The translations under genes and the position numbers were made by a program. Source: Thamnidium elegans (lineage: Eukaryota > Mucoromycota > Mucoromycetes > Mucorales > Mucoraceae). From it: a DNA stretch of 64,000 nucleotides. Shown here piece after piece: positions 34,952 through 46,303 of this stretch. Position 1 is the first letter of the stretch. Each line of letters begins with the position of its first letter. Location of the stretch: NCBI GenBank assembly GCA_025201345.1, contig JAIXMG010000020.1, positions 496,001 through 560,000 of the forward strand, read 5' to 3'. Under the pieces are notes generated by a model. That model searched no databases, was not told the origin of the DNA, and saw nothing but the letters and a program-made list of their open reading frames with translations.

Positions 34952-35332
34952 TAACTTGTATAATTCTTGATTGTAGTTCCTGAATTTTTTTTATTTATTT
35001 TTTACTAATCAATCCATGTTTAAGATATCCTTAAAAATGATTGTCAAATAGTTCCAAGTATGCATATTAATAAGTGCATAGTCATTTTAGAACGCAGCAA
35101 ATCGAGAGTAAATAGTAAAAAGATGAATGGGTTAAACGTGGGCATGTAAATACACCTAGAATGTCTTACTCTTTATCATGTGTTAAACACAAGTATCTCT
35201 TTTATATATTCTAGAAATACCTTTTTTATAAGGAATAGAAACTATAAAATGAAGAAATAATATGCCGAGTTAACTTCAATACTTTTTTTTTTTTTTTTTT
35301 TTTTTTTTTGGTCTATTCTTTAATAGTTGATA
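34817..35332. other. Intergenic 3' of Reg1-like gene
   Basis: 3' region with an (ATA)n run (34922-34949) and a 29-nt T tract (35283-35309). No gene seen. Confidence 0.5.
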
Positions 35333-36215
35333 TATGTATGAACCGAATTATGAGAGTATAAGCGACATAGTTTTATTTGGACTATAGTAGTAACTGTAAC
35401 AATAAAAAGGGGGAATCCGGTCACTGTATTCTGCTTTTCCATATGGTTTACCTCTAACTTTTGCAAAAAATCAATCACTTGCTTCAATGCATTAAGATCA
35501 GTTCCCAAATTGGCTAATACAGTAACGACTATTTGATTAAGGCTGAATGCTGGTGGAACCTTGAGAAACCTCACTCTATCTCTATGAACAACAGCCCTTT
35601 TTCTCCTCGCGATATCGATAACACTTTTGTTACGGAATCTGCTACTAAACATAATCTGTTGCTCAGCATCTTCAAGTTCAGCGAGTTGACAAGCTTCTTG
35701 CAGACGGCCCAAAAATCTTTTAGGATGCTCTTCTTTTCCTTGAGAGAGCAACTTGAAACTAATAGTTTACCGAGCGATTAACGCTTAACAAGAGCGCTGT
35801 CTGGGTTGTGTTCGACAAATGAAACGTTCACAAGTGCTATTTGCTTTTATAGCTTCCATTCGTATTAGAATTTGACCAGATGTCTACAGAGAGCGATCGA
35901 CTGAAACATGCTTAATTTTCGAATATCTTTGTAAAAAATCTTTCAAGTCGTCAATATTTGTCGTAGGGCCAGCATAATCCAGTACAACTAAAAATTACAT
36001 TTTTTTCTATGCTTTTTAAGTCATGTATTATATCAACAGTATTACCATCACCAAGGTAATTTTTACTGGTACTTTTTCTATCGCTTCTTTCTAATTTTGA
36101 AGATGCTGTAGATACACCAGGATACAAATACTGTAGAGGCTAACGACTTTTCTTGCAATTTTTTGATCATCAAGCGCTTGTTTTTTGGTCACTAGTTCCC
36201 AAAAGAAAAATAAAT
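35333..36215 (-). pseudogene. Decayed Ty3/gypsy-like gag fragment
   Basis: On the minus strand a continuous protein-like frame runs with in-frame stops, from about 35990 (VVLDYAGPTTNIDDLKDFL) through SGQILIRMEAIKANS to the best-preserved part near 35750-35610: SFKLLSQGKEEHPKRFLGRL, QEACQLAELEDAEQQIMFSS. The spacing 'KRFLGRLQEA...E...F...R' is the pattern of retrotransposon capsid (gag) domains. At least three stops and probable frameshifts interrupt it, and no protease, RT or LTR was seen nearby. Upstream (36215-36000) are more gag-like shreds such as KKQALDDQKIARKVV. I read it as an old, dead element; family assignment is by pattern only. Confidence 0.5.
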
Positions 36216-36365
36216 AATATACATGCGATTGATAGAATATATATCAGGCGCATTGTATATACTTTTTTTTTTTTTTAAAAAAAAAAATAGTATTTTTTTC
36301 ATACCACAACTTTAGAAGCTACTGTTTTCGGTCGCCTTTATAAAGAAAAATCTGCATATATTAAA
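36216..36365. other. AT-rich flank with TATA-like element
   Basis: A T13/A9 palindrome (36263-36288) and CTTTATAAAG (36335-36344), a TATA-like palindrome just upstream of the GC-rich island. Confidence 0.4.
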
Positions 36366-36660
36366 TAACCGGAAAGTTTCACAGCTTTCTGTAAGCAGGG
36401 TTGCGGTTTATAAGGAGATGAATTCATTCTCCGGTGGGATTACGGTATACTTGGTGACTTTGTCGAAAACAGTGTCTTACAGAGTCTGGTGTCAACATTC
36501 GAGTCTAAGCGGAAGCATAGGCTGGGAGGTTGTTCAATACTGGGGTATTGCCCGAGGGTAGTAATACAGCAGGGAAAACTCAGAGCACTGGTTCGGCTGT
36601 GAGATAGCACGTTGGAGAATCATTCGAGTATATCGCCATCGGAAATGGGAACTACCTCTT
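36366..36660 (+). ncRNA. GC-rich non-coding island, candidate structured RNA
   Basis: About 290 bp of much higher GC content than the surrounding intergenic DNA, with no open reading frame of useful length on either strand. It contains several self-complementary segments: GGAGATGAATTCATTCTCC (36413-36431), GTCTAAGCGGAAGCATAGGC (about 36504-36523) and a GGGTATTGCCCGAGGGTA block (about 36543-36560). It is preceded by a TATA-like CTTTATAAAG and followed by T5 and T7 runs (36659 on), as in a Pol III unit. I could not match it to tRNA, 5S, U1-U6, U3, SRP or RNase P/MRP by eye. The strand is a guess from the T-rich end. Confidence 0.35.
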
Positions 36661-37287
36661 TTTATCCTTTTTTTCTTTTGTGTAACATTAATTTATAAAC
36701 AAAAAAGTAGGTACAGAGCTATTAAAATGAGGCACAATCCTTTAAATAATAAAATATTTTAATAATTCATCTTTTATCTATCTTCTATACTTTATTATAA
36801 CTGACTATTCGCTAAGAATGATTATGACATTTGTATAAAATAGAACTAGGTAATTGTCAATTGTAGTAAAATCATTTTTTATTCGTGTAAAAATAGTTTC
36901 CAATTAGTCACGTCATATTCTTAGAAATCCAACCAACAAGAAATGCAAAAAAAAAAAAAAGTCTACAGGGCCACTTCCCTTTTTTCTTTGAGTAGCATTA
37001 ATCGGTAAAAAGGGAAGGTAAAGCGACTGTTTTACTTGTCTGTTATTTAATAGAGGAGCTTTCTCAGAGCCTTTGCTAAGCTGTGACACATTTGAATGTT
37101 ACCTGTACTACCTTATCTTAAATATAAGTAATCCCAAGAATATCTACTAAATATCATCTTTCTTTTATCTAAAATCATATATTCGACCTTTATAATAAAC
37201 AACTATTGTTTATCTATCAAGTTTCTACTATAGGGGTATTGTTATTTTTTTTTTGAATAATATATCGTAATACTATACTTTTAAATC
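36661..37287. other. Intergenic
   Basis: AT-rich, no gene seen. An inverted pair CCACTTCCCTTTTT (36971-36984) / AAAAAGGGAAGGT (37007-37019) could form a stem. Confidence 0.45.
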
Positions 37288-37638
37288 ATGTCAATGTGGA
37301 TAATACATCATCCAATCCCTTACTGCGTGTCCGACTTTCCTAATGATGAGCTATACTTTCGAAATGGAAAATTATGTGGCTTGGAGAAGACTATACACTG
37401 GACACCCGACTGTGTAGATGCTTTCTACAATGGTAACTACGTAGAGACAAATGTGACATCTCTTTATTTCGAACATTGTGACAAGTATCGGAGAAGAATA
37501 ACGCATGTCTATTCAACACGATATCCTGTATTTGAAGAAGCAAATTCCAGTAGTAGCAGTAACCTAAATTTTGCTTCAATATTGTTTCTACTTCCATTAT
37601 TGGTCCTGATCTTCACACAAAGGAGTAAACTGACTTGA
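37288..37638 (+). CDS. Hypothetical protein with C-terminal membrane tail
   Basis: Intact 116-residue ORF beginning MSMWIIHHPIPYCVSDFPND. Four cysteines (13, 30, 42, 63) and two NxT/S-type sites (NVTS about 55; NSSS about 86) suggest an extracellular domain. A Ser stretch leads into a strong hydrophobic segment (FASILFLLPLLVLIF, about 95-109) and a short basic tail, so a C-terminal anchor or GPI signal is likely. It has no N-terminal signal peptide in this frame; either an upstream exon is missing or the gene is broken. No family recognised. Confidence 0.45.
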   Translation: MSMWIIHHPIPYCVSDFPNDELYFRNGKLCGLEKTIHWTPDCVDAFYNGNYVETNVTSLYFEHCDKYRRRITHVYSTRYPVFEEANSSSSSNLNFASILFLLPLLVLIFTQRSKLT

Positions 37639-38170
37639 AATAGGACAGTAACACATTTATGTTTTAAAATAATAATAATAATAAAAAACCTATCATACTT
37701 CTTTTTGAACGAAGAATATTTTTGAGGTGAGTGATCATTTTTTCCGGTTGATCGGTCATTAAAGTTACCAAATGATCGCATATAATAGATATGTAACTGG
37801 TTCCAGACCGATTTTTTGTTAGTCTTACAGGCTGGTCGGTGCAAATGTCTTCAAATCATTAAAGTATTGCGTACGCTGGACCTCTGGGTTGGTAATGGAA
37901 ACACTGTATAAATACTCTCTTAATAAAGTAAACGAAAGAGATAAACTAGTCGAGTAATGTAAATATGCATACTGAAACTTATTTTAATATAAATTAGATC
38001 AAGCCTTCAATCTTTTATTTTACTGTTATTAATCAAAAAGATAAAATCGTACTTGTAGCGATTCTATTCCAGTTTTTTTTTTATACAAAGGTTATCGGTT
38101 TTCTCATTAGCGGATCAAACTCGTTTGATATAAAGTGATATTTAGTTCTAATTCACTATACTAGCGCGTA
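37639..38170. other. Intergenic between convergent genes
   Basis: AATAATAATAATAAAAAA just after the orphan ORF resembles a polyadenylation region. No gene seen. Confidence 0.45.
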
Positions 38171-39193
38171 TTAGTCTTCATCGAAATATCGATCTTGAAT
38201 ATCTCTATCCAGCTGTTCAAGATCATCGTATTCCTATTCAAATAAATATACATAAATATTAATTATAACCTACTTCAATTTTAATAACGTACTTCATTAA
38301 AATCCACTTGGTCATAATCAAAATCCTATATATATATATATAATGGTAAATATACGCAAGTATAAATCATTTCGTTACAGATTACTTACATCTTTACCAG
38401 CCAAAAAGTTCTCTTCTAGCAGTCGGATTAGTTCCAATCGTTGCTTTTCTCTAAACTCATCAGTAACGTCTTCTTCTATAGTATCAGTATCTGCGTCGGC
38501 AGTGTCAATGTTCAAAGCTTCAGCTTCTTCCATTTCAACGTCCTTGTTCTTTCGCTTTGTAATCACAGTAGGAGTAGACTTTTCAAATACTTCATCATCA
38601 CTTTCATCTTCCTCTTCCTCTTCCAATTGCTCTTCATCAATGATTTTTTGTTGATATAAATGATCATCGACAAATTTTCGATCGATATTACTAAGGATTC
38701 GATTGACTAGTGTAATATCATCGGTAAACGGTTGTTCTTTCTCATTGGCAGGTATATATTGACCAATAAACTGGTCATATAAAGTAGGATCTCGCAGTAG
38801 AATTGATTCGTCCGAGAAGTAATCAGAGTTCTTCAAATGACGTTTTAAGTACTCGTATCGTCTATTTTGAACAAGTGTATATAAAGCTGATTTAGAAGGT
38901 CGCTTATCGATAGGTTTATTTTCAATTTCATTTTTATAAAGTAAACTATCCAAGTAAAAATCAACTTCATAATTATTCTCAATAGCTTGAAATAAAGTTA
39001 AAGTGGGCTGTGATAAGTATCGTCCCCATTTACTTAAAAAAAGAGCTGGATCGTCATGTAATATCTTTTCCATTTGTAATAGCTTTTCGGGTGCAGCTAA
39101 TTCTTCTTCGCCGAGGCGCAATGTTTTAAATGGAATCGTGTCCAGGTTTCTTTGGACAAAGTCCATAACTTGAGATTCTGTTGAATTGTTCAT
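38171..39193 (-). CDS. CCDC97-domain (DUF2052) protein
   Basis: Exons on the minus strand: 39193-38390, 38325-38293, 38233-38171, giving 299 residues. The CCDC97 core is visible in the middle: VQNRRYEYLKRHLKNSDYFS, then DESILLRDPTLYDQFIGQYI (about 109-150), followed by acidic linkers (EEEEEDESDDEVFE). The C-terminus (DFDYDQVDFNEEYDDLEQLD) is typical of the family and is built from two tiny exons. Human CCDC97 associates with SF3B/spliceosomal proteins and PP1-linked complexes; a splicing role here is inference. I start at MNNSTESQ rather than an upstream in-frame ATG, because the latter would encode a run of Phe from an A tract typical of the 5' flank. Divergent from the next gene (358 bp apart). 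Confidence 0.85.
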
Positions 39194-39551
39194 GAGTGAA
39201 AAGAGTATATGAATAGCAAAAAAAAAAAAAAAAATACTGGTTTTAGCTGTCACTTTAAATTTAAGTTATATTTTTTTTCTCTTTTAAAGCCTTTTTTTAC
39301 TTTCTTTTTAATAATGATCGATGGTGCAATGGAGAACAGATTCAAAGTAATATATATAAAGTTTGAGAAGAGAGTGAAAACTAAAGTTTATGACAGGCTG
39401 ATCTAAACGGTTGGTTAGAACACGAGTCAAAGTACCCCAGTGCGGTTGATAGGTACTTTTTTTTTTTTACGAAGTGAATTGCATACAACATACTCATGCT
39501 TTCTTCGATAGTAATAAAAAGGATCGTCTACATGAGAATTTTGAGCAAACC
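39194..39551. promoter_or_regulatory. Divergent promoter, CCDC97 gene / large helical protein
   Basis: 358 bp between two starts. It may include an unrecognised 5' exon of the plus-strand gene, since the reading frame stays open upstream to about 39470 without an ATG. Confidence 0.4.
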
Positions 39552-42500
39552 ATGATATTATTTGGTAATACAGAGCAAGCACACGAAGCTTTACACCATG
39601 TAATTTTTCAAGCTCTTGTAAATCAAAAAGGCACGTTCTTTTTTTTAAGATAATTTTTTTTTTGTATTAATGTTTGGAATAGATTACAGCATAAACTTCG
39701 ATATACCGAGATTTGAAAATGGCTTAGACTATAAAGATTATGCGGACCTTGTTCAAAGCTATAAATTGCGTAAATTTATGGAAAGAGAACTTTGGAAAAT
39801 GGATACCAACGTAAGCCCCCCCCCCTTCTTTTTTTATGTACTGTGTAGAACTTGGAACTAAAGCATCTTTATAAAGTCTGCATTACAACTTCTTTTTGAA
39901 TTATATCAAAATACAGATCAACGACCTTTGACGGTTCTCAAAACATTTATTCACTTATCATTAAATTTATCGGACGACAAACAGTATACGGTATGGACAG
40001 TTAGTTGGACTGAGAAAGTAGACAAGTTCATATCACCTTCTAATCTGCATATACTTGTACAAGCATTCTACGAATTTATTAGCAATACGTTTCGAGTATC
40101 TAGGTCTCAAAACACCCAGACTCGTGTAAAAAGATTATTTGGCAGTTTGCACAATTTAATTAATGCAGTTCCTTCCCAACATGATACGCGTGTATTTAAT
40201 ATTCTCTACGCCATAGTAGAACTAGCTAAAGAAAATGAAGTCCCGGAAGCTCGTATTATTGAGTCATGCTACACGCGTTTTATCAATCATTTACCCACTA
40301 CCAAAATAAATCTATTTGATTATGATATAGAGGCTGATTTAACGTCAAACCAGCCAGTTAGGTAGATATATATTTTAACTTGTTAAATAAATTATTTAAC
40401 TAATCCTTTTTTTTTTTTTTTTTTTTACTAGTCCGCAAATCTCATTAATCGAATATTTAAAGTCAAGTGTTAAAGACCCTGAGAATAGTGATCATGAACA
40501 TGTATTTAAAATAATCTTGGAATACATTAACCTTGAAGTATTTCCTGGTCAACATGATAATCATAGCGTTATATGTAATCAAGAAAAACCTGGGTTTGAT
40601 AAGTTAGAAGAAATGGTTATACAAAATAATACCGAAACTATGACAGTAGTAAAACTTAATTGTATTTATACTATTCGTAACCGAGGTATGTACTGGAAGT
40701 CAATACTAAAGGTAATAATTCAATTTATGGATCTTTGGATAAGGTAATTTAACAGCGAATAAAAAGTAAGAAATAATATAATTTTAAAAAACGTATACTT
40801 GTAGTGATATTATAGATGCCAAGTGCGAAGAAATAATTACTGAATTAATTGTAAAAGAAAACATGCTTCCAGTACTGTACAAACATATTTTGAAACATGT
40901 AAAACACTATAATCGGGAAGACAATTCAACATCTTTAGAAACGATCAAGGTATGACCCCACCCCCCTTTTTTTTTACTTGTATGGGTTACGATTTTTATT
41001 TTATTTATTTTTTCTATGTAGAAAATTTCGCAACTACTAGAAATTTGTTTGAATCATATCCAAACAAATCAAGAGTTATTGTTATTCAGAGACCATGTAT
41101 TCGACAACAGGTAAACAATAAAAAATATAAACATATATTTTAATTGACTAATATAATATAAAATCCAGATATGAAAACAATTGCATTCGTTCACCTATTC
41201 TGGGTTCTACTTTATTTTGGAATATTCCATTTGAACAGAACATGGTTAAAGTGACAAACCAAATTACTTCATTTGAAGAAGATTCCCTGGTTCCAGAAGA
41301 CGTTGTTAGAAAACTAATAATAGTAAGTTTGTCTTCTTGTATATTTTGTAAGTTAAAATTTTCTGTACATTTCCCAAATTAGTTATCTATTGTATGGCCA
41401 TACGAAGTAGTTCGTCAGCTATTTTTAACTTGTATTCAAAACAAAAATCAGTATAAGGCTATTGTTCCCATTTTAATCAGTCTTGGTAAATTATGTACAC
41501 TTGCTGATAGAACAAATGGTCAAGATACGTTGCTTGTATCGGTCTTGAAAGATACTATTTCATCCGAAAATAGTGACCTAGTTGCAAAATATATGGGTAA
41601 TATTACCCATTTTATCAAATCATGTTGTCACCAAAAAGTAGCTTACCTTGAAAAAAAACTCGGAATCTCCCCTTCTTACTCCTTTTTTTTATTATAGGAG
41701 TTTAATAGCGAGTATCCACTTATTTTAATGCCAAATTCACTAGTAGATCAAGGATTATTATCTATCAAAGATGCATTAACTCATTGTGTCCTACAAAACT
41801 TTATATTATTTTCCAAAAATAATTCAGATTCGCACCTTGTCTTGATTCAATTTGCATTATACGTGCTAAGTGCTTTTTGCGACGCACCTTCGACGAACGA
41901 TTGGACTACGATTATGTCAAAATCTGGTTTTCCTGCTTTTCTTTATGGTTCACCTGAAACATATCTTGTATGTCTCACTAAGCTATTAAAACTTCGGTTA
42001 CTGGATAATTTACAGCCAGTAGTTTTGAGGTTGCAAGATTGGGAATCTGCTCTTCATGTTATCAAAAGATTATCTATTATACTCGATTATGTGATGGAAA
42101 CACATTGTAAAAATTTTCCTTCGGTTTATCAGTTTCTTAAAGATACGCTTTTAGAATTTGGTAAGTGTGATTAGTAGATTATTAAAAAGAAAGAAATCTA
42201 ATTTTTTTTATTTAAAAAAAATAGACTGGGAAACTCAATTACTTTGGTACAATGTTACGTACCGTATCATTAAACGACCTTTGCAAGTACCAATGGCGTT
42301 TTTCCATATTACAGGTGGATTGAATAATTTATTTATTCAAGAGAGTAATGATGCTATGCAAACTTCTGAAAAACTTGAAGGATGGTTCCAGGTGTTTACT
42401 GCTTGTAAATTATCAACAAAGCTTACAGATGAATTATTTGAGGTATGTATTTGAGAAGCGCACATTTTTTTTATTACATCGTGTGCTTATATACTTTACA

Positions 42501-43588
42501 TTTTATTAGCATATAGACAAGTGGATGTATAACTTATTACTATTATGGAACCATCCTTACGAAGATACAATCGTACGTGCTTGTTTAGAACACGTCTTAC
42601 ATCCAAAGACTTCGTTATCTGTTTCAATAGAATATCCTGATCTACTTTTACATTTTCTTGGTAAACTTTATGATTCTTATACAGATGTACATAAAGTAAT
42701 CCGAGAATATAATGGGTATGAAAAAGAAGAAATGGTTCCTATTATTCAAGACCTTTCAGAAGTTGGTATGTATTTTGATTCTCTCTTAAATAATCTAATA
42801 GGGCGGATACTAAAGAACTACTGTTATAAACAGGTACCAAACAATATTTTATAATTCTTTATATTATATTATTATTAAAAGATAATATGAACCAGTCTAT
42901 GGAGATAGGCGATAAACAAGATAATTACTACGTCTCAAGCTTAGTTAAATTATTACAGGTATGTTTAGTACATATATATCTCAAATAAGAAAAAAAATCA
43001 ATGCTAATGAAGCTCTAGAACTTTACAAACTGGGCAAGCATTAGCCGAGCTTCTACTTCTTACAATGAACTAAAATCTAAAATGAAAACAGATACCATCT
43101 CAGACCTTGTCGAAACTCAAAACTCCTTATCAACAATTGATACGAAGTCAAAGGTCATTTATTATCCTCTTGTAGATACACAAGACTTGAAATCAAATCG
43201 CGCCTTATCAGTAATAACGTTTTATCATCTGTGCTCGATAATACAAGATAAAACTTTAGATGAAGTGCAACAACAGGCAATAGAGAGATTGATGATACAA
43301 ATTACGGAAGGGTTAATTGATATGCCAAGTAGACAACATTTTCAAAGGATGTTACAGCAGCAACCAAAGAGTAGAATTGTACATTGGAAAAAGAAGAAGT
43401 CGGATAATAAGTTTGTGATGTTGATGAGGCCTGCACTTATGTCAAATGAAGAAAAACTGTTGAGTTCTGTGGTTCTGGATTCTGTACCTAGTTATAAAAG
43501 AATGGCCGAAGCGTTGGGGTTGAATGTGTCAAATAAGGAAGAAGAAAGTAATCTTAAAAAACCACAGTTTTTGTATTTTCTTAATTAA
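39552..43588 (+). CDS. Large alpha-helical protein, unassigned
   Basis: Thirteen exons: 39552-39630, 39683-39810, 39877-40361, 40432-40743, 40805-40949, 41022-41110, 41169-41322, 41383-41637, 41698-42160, 42225-42442, 42510-42833, 42896-42958, 43019-43588. All are in phase, giving about 1094 residues. The sequence is almost entirely helix-forming with Leu/Ile periodicity like a HEAT/ARM-type scaffold (for example LVQAFYEFISNTFRVS; LSIVWPYEVVRQLFLTCIQN; ALYVLSAFCDAP). It ends in a conserved-looking block with PSYKRMAEALGLNVS near the C-terminus. I considered a Mediator-tail, Integrator or nuclear scaffold subunit, but no motif decides it. Two weak points: the first intron would be GC-AG (donor AAAAG|GCACGT), and the donor at 41638 (AAA|GTAGCT) is poor. 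The true start may be an upstream exon. Confidence 0.75.
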
Positions 43589-44335
43589 AACGTTCTCTTA
43601 CGATTATACTAAAAAATAAAAATAAAAAAGAGGATAATAAAAAAAAAAATGGTTTAGAGAATACATTTCTTTATCACTGTACAGAAATATTTTATTAATT
43701 GAGTGCTTTTTCTGTTTGTCAAATAAAAGAGAATTCTAGAAATATACATGTGCCGTGATGATAGAATACGAATGGAGGGAGTAAATCAGTGCGTCTGAAC
43801 TAAAAAGCCGCTTTTTTTCGTTTTTAAAAAGAGGGATAAGATCAATATACTTTTTTTTTTTTTTTTTTTCGCAGTGGAATAATCTTTAGATATCTTTGAA
43901 AAAGCAAACTCTTCTGCTTTAAAAAAGTAAACTGCTAAATTAAAAGACACAAGGTAATGTTATTATGCCCCCTTTTTTTTCTATTTTCTTTTTTCGCTTT
44001 CTATGTTATGGACTTCATACTTAGAGGAAATTTTTTCTAAAGTAATTTTCTTTCCCGTTAAGTTTACTTGAAAGAAAAAAAAAAGGTTCAAATTATACCA
44101 ACAGAAAAAAAATGGAACGAGAAACATGGCCAATCTAAATGTATAAAGTAAAGATAAAGTCTTAAAGTTTGAAACCTTTTTTTTTTGCTGAGGTTCCACT
44201 CCACTTTCTTTTTTGAAAAAAAAGTCTGCTCACTTATTTAAAATGAAATACTAGAAAAAGAATGTCGTTTTTTTTTTCTATTATTTTTTTTTTTTTACTT
44301 CTTCTAGTAACGAACTTATTAACATTTATGCAATA
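43589..44335. other. Intergenic, upstream of HSF-type gene
   Basis: No coding exon. T/A homopolymers and long pyrimidine tracts occur up to the HSF-gene start. Confidence 0.5.
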
Positions 44336-45474
44336 ATGTCAGATTTAAATCGTATTGATATCCCTCACTCAGACTATTTTAATAATTATAGAGATAGTCG
44401 TGGAAGCATGTCATCTACTGAATCGTCTACGAATAGCCCCATATCGCCAATGTCTCCAGTCGAGAACGGTAACTGGGATACTGCTGAATCACGCAAACGT
44501 TCCACAAAACGTGGCGTCAGTGCCTTTATTAATAAATTATTTAGGTAGGTAATACATACATACATACAACAGTAAAAAAAAAAACAGGAACCAAAACGTT
44601 TCTAATATTTTCTTTAAAAAATAGTATGGTTAATGATAGACGCTATCAACATTTAATATCATGGAACCCTAACGGTAGATCATTTCTCGTTTGTAACGCT
44701 ACTCGATTCGCACAAGAAATCTTGCCAGAGAACTTTAAACATTCAAATTTTTCAAGTTTTGTACGTCAATTAAATATGTACGGTTTTCATAAAATCAATA
44801 AATCTCCTCGTGGTCAAAGAGGCAATAACAAGAATGAAATTTGGGAATTCTCACATACCAATTTCCAAAGAGGTCGCACTGACTTGCTTGAAGAGATCAA
44901 ACGTAAATCAATGGACTCTGAACTCTTACGAAGAGAGACCGGTGATATTCATGCTTCGTTTGCTATGGTACAATTATCACAAGCAGATCTGCTTCAACAG
45001 TTTCATGTCTTACAAGAAAACTTTTCTAACTTGTTACAAGGTTTTGAAGATATGAAAAAAATTCAACTTCAACAACAAATTATTATCAAGAAATTAGCCG
45101 AACGAGAAGAAATTCCTTTTACCTCTCCTTGTAAGTCTTATTTTAAAAAAATGAAAGATATATAGTATTGACTCTTTTCTTTAAAAAAAGTTAATGAATA
45201 TGAAAATAATAATGAACATCCAAGTTTATTTGTTACTTCTCCCTCTGCGTCTGTTTGTAAACCTTTACAACAAGAAATAATGGGTTCCTCTTTAAACGGT
45301 CAAAATCATGGTTTCAATTTCTCTATGGGTGTACATAGTACTCTTCCTCCTAGTCCTGTAGCAAGTATCAATCTACCTTCTTCTCCTTATCCTTGTTATA
45401 ATCAAGACGAACAAGGTCAAAACAGACGCATGACTCAGCAACAACTTGTATCTATGGATTTCTCTAACCAATAA
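44336..45474 (+). CDS. Heat-shock-factor-type transcription factor
   Basis: Three exons: 44336-44544, 44625-45130, 45191-45474, giving 332 residues. The HSF DNA-binding domain spans about residues 60-165: GVSAFINKLFSMVNDRRYQH, ISWNPNGRSFLVCN, then the recognition helix region NFKHSNFSSFVRQLNMYGFH and NEIWEFSHTNFQRGR. A heptad-like trimerisation/coiled region follows (QLSQADLLQQFHVLQENFSN, about 195-235). The tail is Ser/Pro/Gln-rich. The domain starts with an AFINKLF variant and is preceded by a Ser-rich stretch and a KRSTKRG basic segment. It could be Hsf1, Sfl1 or an Skn7-less family member; no receiver domain is present, so it is not Skn7. Acts in the nucleus on nGAAn-type elements (family knowledge). 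Confidence 0.92.
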
Positions 45475-46303
45475 GTCTCCCTCTCTTTTTTTGTATTATT
45501 TTCGTGTAAATTATTCTCTCTCATTCTCTTTTTGTATCAAACATTTTTCTTTTTTTTTAAATATATATATATATATGTGTCATAACTATACGCGAAATGA
45601 AGCAACTTGTTGTTGTTGTAGTGGTGGTGGTGGTGGTGGTGAGGGGAAAAACTGATGCTTTATACTTATTATTTTTTGTTGACAAGAATAATATTATATC
45701 CTTCTTTTTTACAAATATAATTACTTTTTTAATTAGATTTAACATCCTTTTTTTATATATAAAATGTGTTTATTGCGTATATTCAATGATTTAAATATGT
45801 AGTAGGTATAGAGCCATGCTGCGTCGTCAACGATCGCTGATTGTAAAAACGAGATAATCACGTGTATTATAGTAGATACAATTGATACGTTGCAGACGCG
45901 ATAGTTGTTGCTTTTCGAATAGTTGCACATATAAAAAAATAAAGAAAATATAGAACATCATGTCTACTTTTAAAAGTTTGGTAATGCATAAAAAAAGCAC
46001 TTCATATGAGAGTAGAGTCGGTTAAAGATATCTAGTTCCCAAATATAGTGGGAACACTAATAGTGTAATGTGACTACTTAATTGGTTAACAATTCCCCAA
46101 GTCAAGTGAGAATGGGTTTTTTTCTTTTTCTTTGAAAAAAAAATTAATAAAAGAAGCAATTTTAAGGGTAAAACAAGCAAAAGTGAATGGTTTAAAATAT
46201 GAGGGGTTTGTACTAATACATTTTTTATAAAATAAAAAAATAGATCTTGCCTTTTATTTATTCACTTTTAATTGACTTTTGTTTCATCTGGCTATTCCGG
46301 CTA
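45475..46303. other. Intergenic, HSF-type gene to NST1
   Basis: A (GGT)n stretch (45621-45641) and a (TA)n run (45561-45576) lie in the HSF-gene 3' region. No coding exon seen. Confidence 0.5.

Noticed and set aside
36366..36660. RNase P, RNase MRP, SRP or U3 RNA
   Set aside because: Short partial resemblances (a GGGAAAACTC word, a GGAA-capped stem) were not in the order or spacing these RNAs need, so no name was given.
37288..37638. Killer-toxin or effector-like small cysteine protein
   Set aside because: No signal peptide and no recognised fold; the cysteine count alone is not evidence.
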